9,585 nucleotides of DNA. It comes from Rubrobacter sp. (GTDB taxonomy: Bacteria > Actinomycetota > Rubrobacteria > Rubrobacterales > Rubrobacteraceae). Under the pieces are notes generated by a model. That model was not told where the DNA came from. It did no database searches and was given only the letters and a program-made list of their open reading frames with translations. The stretch spans positions 1 through 9,585 of the forward strand of contig JAFAPF010000032.1 of NCBI GenBank assembly GCA_019247245.1, read 5' to 3'. Shown here in pieces: positions 1 through 6,069 of the stretch. The position numbers and the translations under genes are program-made. How positions within the stretch are numbered: position 1 is the first letter of the stretch; each line of letters opens with the position of its first letter.

Positions 1-311
1 CACCAATACCGCCGGCTGTTGTAACTGCGCATCCGTGAACTCGACGGCCGCTCCGCGCGAAACGTCCGCCACCTGGGCGATAGGTGCTTCTTCCAGGATC
101 TCGGCCACCGGCGTGCCCGCCCCCCTGGGTCGTCGTGCCGCCGGCCGACTGCGCCCTTCTGGGCACCGCCGGTGAGGCCATCTTCGACGGCTTCTTTGTC
201 GGGACCTTCGCTGCCCCCGCCACAGGCAGCGAGGACCTAAGCGCCCGCGGTACCCGCGCCCAGCGACGATCTTTAACTTTTGACGCAAAAGTCGCTTCTC
301 TGCTGGAACAC
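1..311 (-). pseudogene. Rieske-type [2Fe-2S] lipoprotein, 5' part, apparently frameshifted and cut by the window edge
   Basis: Seen: the minus strand at 114-1 reads TPVAEILEEAPIAQVADVSR then GAAVEFTDAQLQQPAVLV. This resembles the opening strands of Rieske domains, just before the Cys/His cluster-binding region, which would lie beyond the edge. Upstream at 236-222, in another frame, is VLAAC followed by GGGSEGP, a convincing lipobox plus acidic spacer. Around 140-117 a third frame gives GGTTTQGGG, a typical linker. RQKLKIVAG, like the n/h-region of an export signal, is back in the first frame near 283-260. One extra base near 257-261, 143-147 and 114-118 would explain the jumps, and an in-frame TAG sits at 239-237 just before the lipobox. 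The first frame happens to stay open, but as an Arg-rich stretch with no lipobox. Known: such lipoproteins are exported, membrane-anchored redox proteins. Inferred: a decayed gene or indel errors in the assembly. The 5' limit is uncertain; a GTG at 311 is one candidate start. Confidence 0.5.
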
Positions 312-459
312 CCTTCTCGATAGTTTTTCGCAGTTGTTTTGCGATACGGTTGTATGCGAAGGACCGTCGACGCTGGTTTTGCCATCTTTTCAGCGCTGCA
401 TATGCGTAGAATAACGAGTAACAAAAAGCAGTCCTATACTTTGGCGAGGAGGCCCAGCG
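312..459. other. Intergenic region between the Rieske remnant and the doxX-like gene
   Basis: This spacer separates two divergent genes and is more AT-rich than its surroundings. On the plus strand a TATACT at 435-440 could be a -10 element for the DoxX gene, but no good -35 lies 16-18 bases upstream and the leader would be only about a dozen bases long. No convincing promoter was found for the minus-strand gene. No RNA gene or repeat was seen. Confidence 0.3.
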
Positions 460-975
460 ATGAATAGTATGGCGTGGGTGAGAATCTTGGTCGGAGCCGT
501 TTGGCTCAACGGAGCGGTGGAGAAGCTCCTTAGCCCGGCCTTCCCCCGCCAGTTCGCTGCCACCCTCAACTCAGGAGCGTACATTTCCCAGGCTCCTCCT
601 TGGTTCGGGAATTTTATGCGCGAGAATGTCTTGCCCAACGCCGAACTTGTGGCGCAGCTCGTTCGCTTCGGGGAGCTGGCTTTAGGCCTTGCGCTCGTTC
701 TCGGGCTCCTGACCAACCTGGCAGCCGTGGGCAGCATTTTGTTTAGCTTGGCACTGTATATCTCGCAAGGGGGGGCACGTTTGGGAGAGGGTCTAGGACC
801 GCCCGAGTTTCTCGACATAAACCTGCTGATGGCTTTGCTCTCTCTGGTCATCCTGCTAAGCCCGACGGCAAAGACGCTGTCTTTGGATACTACCCTCGTC
901 CACCGTAACCCCCGTCTCGCCCCCCTGCTCACCAACCGCCGCTCGAGTCGTCGACGCTCCCGGAGCCGGGCTTAG
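460..975 (+). CDS. DoxX-family integral membrane protein
   Basis: The protein has 171 residues and about four hydrophobic segments (roughly residues 5-20, 70-88, 89-103 and 119-135). An early Glu-Lys (EKLLSP, residues 21-26) and a FGELALGLALVLGLLT stretch at about 70-85 match the DoxX/DoxD-like fold of small four-helix membrane proteins. The family includes the small subunit of archaeal thiosulfate:quinone oxidoreductase and many bacterial proteins linked to redox or oxidative-stress functions; the exact role here is unknown. The start is well supported: AGGAGG at 447-452 lies seven bases before the ATG. The C-terminus ends in an unusual Arg/Ser-rich tail (residues 160-171), probably cytoplasmic. 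The gene is monocistronic, divergent from the Rieske remnant and convergent with lysA. A redox link to the neighbouring Rieske protein is possible but unproven. Confidence 0.8.
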   Translation: MNSMAWVRILVGAVWLNGAVEKLLSPAFPRQFAATLNSGAYISQAPPWFGNFMRENVLPNAELVAQLVRFGELALGLALVLGLLTNLAAVGSILFSLALYISQGGARLGEGLGPPEFLDINLLMALLSLVILLSPTAKTLSLDTTLVHRNPRLAPLLTNRRSSRRRSRSRA

Positions 976-1002
976 AAGCGGTCAGCAGGCAGTTTTTGTT
1001 TT
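959..1002 (+). terminator. Possible weak terminator after the DoxX gene
   Basis: CCCGGAGCCGGG (959-970) can fold at the very end of the gene, and a short GCTT/AAGC pairing spans the stop codon. A T-rich tract (T5 G T4, 993-1002) follows about 20 bases later. The distance between hairpin and T-tract is longer than in a classical intrinsic terminator, so this is only a candidate. Confidence 0.25.
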
Positions 1003-1011
1003 AGTTGACAG

Positions 1012-2262
1012 CTACAAGAACGCAGGTATTAGCTCTCTCCTGACCAGGTCAGCGTAGCCCTCGCGTTCGCGGACGACGGCCCAGCGGTGGCCGCGCACCA
1101 GGACTTCGGCAGGACGAGGCCGAGAGTTGTAGTTGGAGGACATTGAAAAGCTGTAGGCGCCCGCGCTCATGAGCGCCAGCAGATCTCCTTCAGCGGCATC
1201 AGGGAGATCCCGGTCCCGCGCGAGGTAGTCGCCGCTCTCACAGACCGGACCGACGAGGTCGGCAGAGGATGTTGTTACGCCTTCTTTTATGGGTCGGACT
1301 TCGTGGTAGGCATCGTAGAGGCTAGGGCGGAGAAGATCGTTCATGCCGGCGTCGGCGATTAGGAAGCTCTTCGCACCGCTCCGTTTGCGATAGGTCACGC
1401 GCGTGAGTAGCGCGCCGGCGTTTCCGGCTATGTAGCGACCCATCTCGCAGAGTATTTTGGCCCCTGTGGCTTCTAGGGTGGGCCGGACGGCATCCACGAG
1501 CTCTCTGGGAGTGGGGATCTCTTCATCCTTGTAGCGTATACCCAGACCTCCACCAATATTGAAGTACTTGATATCGAAGTTGCGGCGCTTGAGCTCATCT
1601 ACAAGGGCGGCGCTCTTTTCGATAGATGCGGTGTAAGGGGCAAGCTTGGTGATCTGACTGCCTATGTGCTGGTGCACCCCGATGAGGTCCAAGCCCCGAT
1701 ACGCTCGTACCCTCTCGGCGAGCGTTAGAGCCTCGTCTGCAGGGATGCCGAACTTGCTGCTGCCCTGCCCGGTGGAGATGTGGGCGTGGGTATCTGGCTC
1801 GACATCGGGGCTGATGCGCAGAGTGACACGCGCCTTCTTGCCGTGGAGTGCAGCGAAGCGCCGGAGATGCTCGAGTTCGGAAGCCGACTCGACGTTAAAG
1901 ACTAGGATTCGCTCGCCCAGGCCTGCCATGAGCTCATCTTCGGTCTTGCCTACGCCCGCGAAAACAACCTTTTTTGGGTCGAACCCGGCCTTCATTACGC
2001 GATACAGCTCGCCACCCGAGACGATGTCTGCCCCCGCTCCGAAGGAAGCCAAAGCCCTCAAGACCGCCAGGTTCCCGTTTGCCTTCACGGCATAGCAGAC
2101 TAGGTGATTCAAGCCCCAAAACGCCTCGTTGACCTCCTTGTAAGCCTTCTCTAAGGCATCATGGCTGTAAACGTAGGTGGGCGTGCCTATGCTCTCAGCG
2201 ATTTCGGAGAGGGCGACGTCCTCGCACCGGAGGCCGCCCTTCCCGTAGTAAAAGTCCTCCAA
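1012..2262 (-). CDS. lysA: Diaminopimelate decarboxylase (LysA)
   Basis: LysA removes the D-centre carboxylate of meso-diaminopimelate to give L-lysine and CO2, using PLP in the cytoplasm. It is a fold-type III PLP enzyme. Visible motifs, numbered from the chosen start: the PLP lysine in CYAVKANG (K60), GVHQHIGSQI, the phosphate-binding GGGLGIRY, the EMGRYI segment, and CESGDYLA, which supplies the conserved active-site Cys to the partner subunit. Length is 416 residues, normal for the family. The frame stays open to an ATG at 2436, but that would overlap dapC and add residues the family lacks. The TTG at 2262-2260 has AGGAGG (2273-2268) five bases upstream and places EDFYYGKGGLRCED at the N-terminus, as in relatives, so I chose it. 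It is transcribed divergently from dapCDE in the same pathway, so shared control from the 109-base gap is plausible. Confidence 0.95.
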   Translation of the reverse strand: MEDFYYGKGGLRCEDVALSEIAESIGTPTYVYSHDALEKAYKEVNEAFWGLNHLVCYAVKANGNLAVLRALASFGAGADIVSGGELYRVMKAGFDPKKVVFAGVGKTEDELMAGLGERILVFNVESASELEHLRRFAALHGKKARVTLRISPDVEPDTHAHISTGQGSSKFGIPADEALTLAERVRAYRGLDLIGVHQHIGSQITKLAPYTASIEKSAALVDELKRRNFDIKYFNIGGGLGIRYKDEEIPTPRELVDAVRPTLEATGAKILCEMGRYIAGNAGALLTRVTYRKRSGAKSFLIADAGMNDLLRPSLYDAYHEVRPIKEGVTTSSADLVGPVCESGDYLARDRDLPDAAEGDLLALMSAGAYSFSMSSNYNSRPRPAEVLVRGHRWAVVREREGYADLVRRELIPAFL

Positions 2263-2371
2263 GTTAACCTCCTCGTGTTCAGTAGATAGACCCAACGAAC
2301 CTTTGGCGTGGTATCTTCGTATCTGATAAGAAATATACTCCGTGCCGGACTCCGACGCGACGTAACAGACT
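2263..2371. promoter_or_regulatory. Divergent lysA / dapCDE promoter region
   Basis: This gap must drive both lysA (minus) and the dapC operon (plus). On the plus strand TATACT at 2334-2339 fits a -10 element, with no clear -35 at proper spacing. On the minus strand the overlapping TATATT (2337-2332) could be the opposing -10. The lysA Shine-Dalgarno, AGGAGG, occupies 2273-2268. The two -10 candidates overlap, so initiation in one direction might exclude the other. No lysine riboswitch or T-box was recognised. Confidence 0.4.
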
Positions 2372-3559
2372 ATGAAGACCCCGAGCGAACAACCCACGGC
2401 GCACACTCCGCCACTTCTCCTCAACCCTGTGCTCACACAGCTTCCCGCCTATCCGCTGGTTCGCATGGATGAGCGCCGCCGGGAGCTCGAGGAGAAGGGT
2501 GCAACGCTCTTTGACTTTGGTACTGGAGACCCCCGCGAGCCGACGGACTCTAGGATACGCCAGGCGTTGATAGACGACATCCCCGAGGTTAGCCAGTACC
2601 CAAGCGCCTACGGCACAAGCGAGTTGCGCGAGGCCTTCTGCGGCTTCATGCATCGCCGCCATCGCGTCGAGCTTCACCCAGACGCTGAGGTTCTGCCCGC
2701 TGCGGGTTCCAAAGAGGCAATCTTTCACTCCCCGCTCGCCTTTTTGCACCCGTCGCACGAACGGCGTGGCGTCGCCTATGGGACCCCGGGTTACCCTGTC
2801 TACGAGCGCGGCGCCCTCTTCGCTGGCGGGGAAGCGCTACCCATAAAACTTCGCAAGGAAGAGGATTTTCTGTTGCCGGTTGGGGCCGTGGATCCCAAAC
2901 AGACGCGAATACTTTGGATCAACTATCCCCATAACCCCACCGGTGCAACCGCAACTTACTCCTACCTCGAAGAGGTAGCTCTCTTCTGCCGCGAGCATGA
3001 CATCCTGCTCTTCTCCGACGAATGCTACAACGAGATCTACTCCGGTGTGCCTCCGCCCTCGATCCTCGAGATCACCAGAGAACGCGCTCTGGCTTTCGTC
3101 TCTCTATCCAAGCGGAGTGGTATGACCGGCTACCGCTCTGCCATGATGGCCGGTGACACTAAGCTGATAGCCGCTATGAAGAAGCTGAGACCCTCCATCG
3201 GCGTCGCGAGCCCTGGATTCATCCAGAAGGCCGCAACCACCGCCTGGAGTAACGATACACACGTACATGAGCGAAACCGCATCTTCGCTGAGAAACGTGC
3301 CTTGTTTCTAGACTTCTTCGATCGAGCGGGCCTGTCTGCGCTACCTACAAACGCGAGCATCTACATCTGGGTCGAAGTGCCAAAAGGGTATGGGGGGGAC
3401 GACGAGGCCTACGCCTTGCGGCTCCTAGAAGAAGGCATCGTCGTGGGACCCGGGTCCTCGTTCGGCATTGGGGGCAAAGGCTTCTTCCGGGTTGCCCTCG
3501 TCCCAGAGCTCGAGGTGTGCAAAAAGGCGATAGCACGCTGGGAGCGCCTGAAGCACTGA
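2372..3559 (+). CDS. dapC: N-succinyl-LL-diaminopimelate aminotransferase (DapC)
   Basis: This fold-type I PLP aminotransferase (395 residues) transfers an amino group from glutamate to N-succinyl-2-amino-6-oxopimelate, the third step of the succinylase lysine/DAP branch. Visible motifs: FDFGTGDPRE near residues 47-56, YPSAYGTSELREA (76-88), NYPHNPTGAT (184-193, PLP-contacting Asn188), SDECYNEIYSG (215-225, Asp216 pairs with the PLP ring nitrogen), and the Schiff-base lysine in SLSKRSGMTGYRS (K247). The SLSKRS.M.GYRS form is typical of DapC rather than AspC or DapL. A substrate-carboxylate Arg lies in FFRVALVP (R373). The ATG at 2372 has no evident Shine-Dalgarno, and relatives usually begin near LNPVLTQLP (residue 17); a GTG at 2429 is possible but also lacks a site. 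The true start is therefore uncertain by up to 19 codons. dapD begins about 60 bases downstream. Confidence 0.88.
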   Translation: MKTPSEQPTAHTPPLLLNPVLTQLPAYPLVRMDERRRELEEKGATLFDFGTGDPREPTDSRIRQALIDDIPEVSQYPSAYGTSELREAFCGFMHRRHRVELHPDAEVLPAAGSKEAIFHSPLAFLHPSHERRGVAYGTPGYPVYERGALFAGGEALPIKLRKEEDFLLPVGAVDPKQTRILWINYPHNPTGATATYSYLEEVALFCREHDILLFSDECYNEIYSGVPPPSILEITRERALAFVSLSKRSGMTGYRSAMMAGDTKLIAAMKKLRPSIGVASPGFIQKAATTAWSNDTHVHERNRIFAEKRALFLDFFDRAGLSALPTNASIYIWVEVPKGYGGDDEAYALRLLEEGIVVGPGSSFGIGGKGFFRVALVPELEVCKKAIARWERLKH

Positions 3560-3619
3560 GCCGTCCTGCTAAACTGGCGCATGTATTCGTAAGGGTTCTT
3601 CCGCAGAGGGATGTTCGCA

Positions 3620-4426
3620 ATGAGAGAACAAATAGAGGCCGCGTTCGAGGACAGGGTGTTGCTGGAGATGCAGGAGTACCGCCGGCCAGTCCACGATGCG
3701 ATCGCCGCTTTGGACTCTGGAAAGCTCAGGGTCGCGGAGAAGGTGGATGGGGAGTGGCGTTCGAACGCGTGGGTGATGAAGGCGATCTCTCTGTATTTCA
3801 CAATAGCCGAGATGAGGATTATCCAGACAGGACCCTTCGAGTACCATGACAAGATCCCCACCAAAAAGAACTTAGCAGCGGCCGGAGTGCGTGTAGCCCC
3901 GCCGGGCACGGTGCGATACGGCGCGTTTGTCGAGCCGGGCGTCGTGGTTATGCCAGGTTACGTAAACATAGGAGCGTGGGTGGGAAGCGGCACGATGGTT
4001 GACACCTGGGCGACGGTAGGCTCGGGTGCCCAGGTCGGACGCAACGTTCATATCGCCGGCGGTGTGGGCATCGGTGGCGTCTTGGAGCCACCGGGTGCGA
4101 TGCCGGTCATCATAGAGGACGGAGCCTTTATTGGTTCGCGGGCGATCGTCGTCGAAGGGATGCGCATCGAGGAAGAAGCGGTCTTGGGGGCCAACGTAGT
4201 GCTCACGGCCTCGACGCAGATCATCGATGTCACCGGTCCCGAAGAGGTGGTCTATAGGGGCCGTGTCCCCGCCCGCTCGGTTGTGGTCGCTGGAACAAGA
4301 ACCAGGGAGTTCCCCGCCGGCTCCTATCAGCTCCAGACCGCCCTCATCATCGGCCGACGCAGGACATCGACCGACCAGAAAACCTCCCTGAACGAAGCCT
4401 TGCGGCAGTTTGGGGTGAGCGTGTGA
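3620..4426 (+). CDS. dapD: 2,3,4,5-tetrahydropyridine-2,6-dicarboxylate N-succinyltransferase (DapD)
   Basis: DapD transfers succinyl from succinyl-CoA to tetrahydrodipicolinate, committing it to the succinylase branch. The protein is 268 residues. An N-terminal helical domain includes LDSGKLRVAEKVDGEW (31-46). A left-handed beta-helix of hexapeptide repeats follows (about 100-225), with YVNIGAWVGSGTMVDTWATVG (split here: YVNIGAWVGSG at 114-124, TMVDTWATVG at 125-134) and GGVGIGGVLEPPGAMP (147-162). Asp128 in MVDTW corresponds to E. coli Asp141. At the place of E. coli Glu189 this protein has Ile176 (in SRAIVVEG). As I recall, Bacteroidota-type DapD proteins share that variant and also the C-terminal TSLNEALR..GVSV pattern. 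I chose the ATG at 3620 over 3611 because GAGG (3606-3609) is ten bases before it but only one base before 3611. Its stop overlaps the dapE start by four bases. Confidence 0.93.
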   Translation: MREQIEAAFEDRVLLEMQEYRRPVHDAIAALDSGKLRVAEKVDGEWRSNAWVMKAISLYFTIAEMRIIQTGPFEYHDKIPTKKNLAAAGVRVAPPGTVRYGAFVEPGVVVMPGYVNIGAWVGSGTMVDTWATVGSGAQVGRNVHIAGGVGIGGVLEPPGAMPVIIEDGAFIGSRAIVVEGMRIEEEAVLGANVVLTASTQIIDVTGPEEVVYRGRVPARSVVVAGTRTREFPAGSYQLQTALIIGRRRTSTDQKTSLNEALRQFGVSV

Positions 4427-5493
4427 AGGAGAGGTTACGCGAAGCCCTGCTCTTCTTTCTCCAACACCCGAGCGTGACGGGCGAGGAGAAGGCACTCTGC
4501 GACCACTTGGCGGCACGCATAACAGAGCTATCTGACTGGTGCACGGAGCGTGTCTCGAATAACCTTATCGTGAGCCGGCGGGAGCCGGATGTCTCGCGTG
4601 AGTGCCTGATCTTCGCCGGCCACCTCGATACTGTGCCGGAGCCCACTGGGGGCCTGCCGGTGCGGACCGATGGGGATCTTATCTATGGCCGGGGAGCTTC
4701 GGACATGAAGGCCGGGGATGCCGTGATGCTCGCACTCCTTGAGAACTTCTGGTGGGAGGGCTCCTGGGCGGAACCAACCTTCGTGTTTTACGAGCGCGAA
4801 GAGGGCATGTACGCCGAGAATGGCCTTGAGACGGTCTTTAGAAAGTACCCATGGATCTTGAACGCCGAGCTAGCTTTCGTCTTGGAGCCGACAGAGAACG
4901 CTTTGGAGGTCGGATGCGTCGGCACGGTGCACGTCGAGGTTATCTTCAATGGCCTTCCGGCACACTCGGCTCGTCCCTGGCAGGGGAGGAACGCTCTGAC
5001 CATGGCCGGGGAGTTCCTCGCGGCCTTGCACGATCGTCAACCAGAGAAAGTGATAGTGAACGGGCTACCGTTCTACGAGGTCCTCACGCCCACGATGGCT
5101 CGGGGCGGGCGGGCCAAGAACGTTGTACCCGACGAGTTCCGGATCAACATCAACCACCGCTTCGCTCCCGGAAAGGGTCTTGAGGACGTAAAGCTCCTCT
5201 TCGACGGTCTACTCAAAGACCACGCCGCTTCTTACGAGATCGTCGACTTCGCGCCGAGCGGGTCGGTCGCCCTGGATCACCCCTTGGTACAGCTCTTCGT
5301 CTCGGACGGCCTGAAGGTACGTCCGAAGCAGGCGTGGACGGACGTGGCACGTTTCGCACAGCGTGGGGTGGACGCGGTGAACTTCGGTCCGGGGCTACCG
5401 GCCCAAGCCCATCAGCGCAACGAGTATGCGAAGCTCTCTCTCCTCCTCGAAAGCTACGAGCGCCTCTGCACGTTCTTCGGGAGTGAGTTTTAG
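4423..5493 (+). CDS. dapE: Succinyl-diaminopimelate desuccinylase (DapE), M20 family
   Basis: DapE is a dinuclear zinc amidohydrolase that releases succinate from N-succinyl-LL-diaminopimelate to give LL-diaminopimelate. The 356-residue protein shows the full M20 metal set: GHLDTVP (His67 ligand, Asp69), RGASDMKAGDAVM (bridging Asp94), the catalytic Glu pair in EREEG (Glu126, Glu127), LEPTEN (Glu155), and a late His330 in QAHQRNEY. The dimerisation/lid domain is roughly residues 165-275 and includes GLPAHSARPWQGRNA. The SDMKAGDAVML and EPTEN...GCVGT segments match the actinobacterial DapE group better than the proteobacterial one (recalled resemblance). The start is a GTG at 4423 that overlaps the dapD stop (GTGA), implying translational coupling. 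The last gene of the dapCDE operon, it is followed by a hairpin terminator. Confidence 0.93.
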   Translation: MKERLREALLFFLQHPSVTGEEKALCDHLAARITELSDWCTERVSNNLIVSRREPDVSRECLIFAGHLDTVPEPTGGLPVRTDGDLIYGRGASDMKAGDAVMLALLENFWWEGSWAEPTFVFYEREEGMYAENGLETVFRKYPWILNAELAFVLEPTENALEVGCVGTVHVEVIFNGLPAHSARPWQGRNALTMAGEFLAALHDRQPEKVIVNGLPFYEVLTPTMARGGRAKNVVPDEFRININHRFAPGKGLEDVKLLFDGLLKDHAASYEIVDFAPSGSVALDHPLVQLFVSDGLKVRPKQAWTDVARFAQRGVDAVNFGPGLPAQAHQRNEYAKLSLLLESYERLCTFFGSEF

Positions 5494-5495
5494 AA

Positions 5496-5528
5496 GAGAA
5501 CGAGGCTCTCCAGAAGGGCCCCGTTCTT
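5496..5528 (+). terminator. Hairpin terminator of dapCDE, possibly bidirectional
   Basis: GAACGAGGCTC (5498-5508) pairs with GGGCCCCGTTC (5516-5526) around a seven-base loop, with one A/C mismatch and one G/U pair. The stem extends outward by an A/T and a G/U pair. It starts three bases after the dapE stop. The downstream tract TTCTTC is short. On the minus strand TCTTCTAAAA follows the stem, so it may also terminate the convergent small-protein gene. A second palindrome, TCCGAAGGTTCGGA, lies at 5533-5546. Confidence 0.6.
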
Positions 5529-5565
5529 CAATTCCGAAGGTTCGGAGAAAGGGGATTGAGAGACG

Positions 5566-5811
5566 TTACTCTATGCCCGAAAGATCCCCATCGGTCCAGT
5601 CATCTCCCCAGTCCTCAGGATCTCCTATCGTAATAGGTACATTGGAGCATACAAAGGTGCCTTGATCTGTATAGGTGTAGGACTCAGAGCAATAATTTCC
5701 CCGCGGGGTGCTGCTCGAGGTGGGTGCGATAGCCGTTGCCGGTACCGAAGTGGCGAGGAGCATAGCTAGCATGGTAAGCACCACCACTAGAAGTGTCTTC
5801 CAGCTCTTCAT
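5566..5811 (-). CDS. Small secreted acidic protein of unknown function
   Basis: I do not recognise a family. The 81-residue product begins MKSWK, continues with a strong hydrophobic core (residues 7-22, LLVVVLTMLAMLLATS) and then VPATAIA, a good signal peptidase I site (cleavage after about residue 27 or 29). The mature chain is about 52 residues. It has two cysteines (C41 and C55), which could form one disulfide, Tyr/Thr-rich sequence between them, and an acidic Trp-containing tail (DPEDWGDDWTDGD). A purine-rich AGGGGG (5821-5816) sits four bases before the ATG, and a clear promoter lies upstream, so the gene is likely real despite its size. It is probably transcribed alone. It could be a cell-wall-associated or extracellular peptide; nothing in the sequence fixes its role. 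Confidence 0.75.
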   Translation of the reverse strand: MKSWKTLLVVVLTMLAMLLATSVPATAIAPTSSSTPRGNYCSESYTYTDQGTFVCSNVPITIGDPEDWGDDWTDGDLSGIE

Positions 5812-5850
5812 TGGTCCCCCTAGGGTGGATTGCTTCCTATGGCGAGTCTC

Positions 5851-5880
5851 ATGATAAAAGCGTATGGGTGAGTTTGTAAA
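5851..5880 (-). promoter_or_regulatory. Housekeeping-type promoter of the small secreted protein gene
   Basis: On the minus strand TTTACA (5880-5875) and TATCAT (5856-5851), spaced by 18 bases (or TTATCA at 17), match the -35 and -10 consensus well. Transcription would start near 5844, giving a leader of about 33 bases before the ATG at 5811. It is the best-looking promoter in the window. Confidence 0.65.
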
Positions 5881-5905
5881 GGTATATTAAGGAATATTTT
5901 ATACC
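5881..5905. repeat. AT-rich inverted repeat abutting the -35 element (operator candidate)
   Basis: GGTATA (5881-5886) and TATACC (5900-5905) form the ends of a 25-base palindrome with a partly symmetric AT-rich centre. It lies immediately upstream of the -35 hexamer of the secreted-protein promoter. That is the usual position for a dimeric activator site, or for a repressor that blocks polymerase. No regulator family can be named from it. Confidence 0.4.
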
Positions 5906-6069
5906 GTGGGTTGGGGTGATGACAAAAGAAATACAACGTATTGGATATAGAGCCTATCATAGGCGTACGAGCCTGTTGCCTGCTCTAACAGTTAAGAATT
6001 TTTAAGCTCGACGTTGCTTGTATAGGGAGTGGCTTTGCTCAGTGATCGCTGCCGCCCAAGGACCTTCCA
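5906..6069. other. Gene-free stretch downstream of the kinase gene
   Basis: This AT-rich stretch lies after the minus-strand kinase stop. It contains a small hairpin, GCCTA/TAGGC (5952-5956 with 5960-5964), and an imperfect palindrome around TTAAGAATTTTTAAGC (5992-6007). Neither is a convincing intrinsic terminator for the exporter-kinase operon. No coding sequence or RNA gene was recognised. Confidence 0.35.

Noticed and set aside
84..323. Plus-strand open frame over the Rieske remnant
   Set aside because: No ribosome site, no recognisable protein features, and the minus strand carries lipobox and Rieske-like sequence.
390..935. Long minus-strand open frame opposite the DoxX gene
   Set aside because: Antisense shadow of a well-supported membrane protein with a strong ribosome site; the product is basic and low in recognisable features.
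1664..2095. Plus-strand open frame opposite lysA
   Set aside because: Shadow frame of a clearly conserved enzyme; composition is Ser/Arg/Pro-rich as expected for antisense of GC-rich coding DNA.
2263..2371. Lysine riboswitch or T-box in the lysA/dapC gap
   Set aside because: The gap is too short and none of the conserved sequence blocks of either class is present.
5952..6007. Hairpin and A/T palindrome as terminator of the exporter-kinase operon
   Set aside because: Stems are only about five pairs or AT-only and lack an adjacent T-tract in the minus direction.
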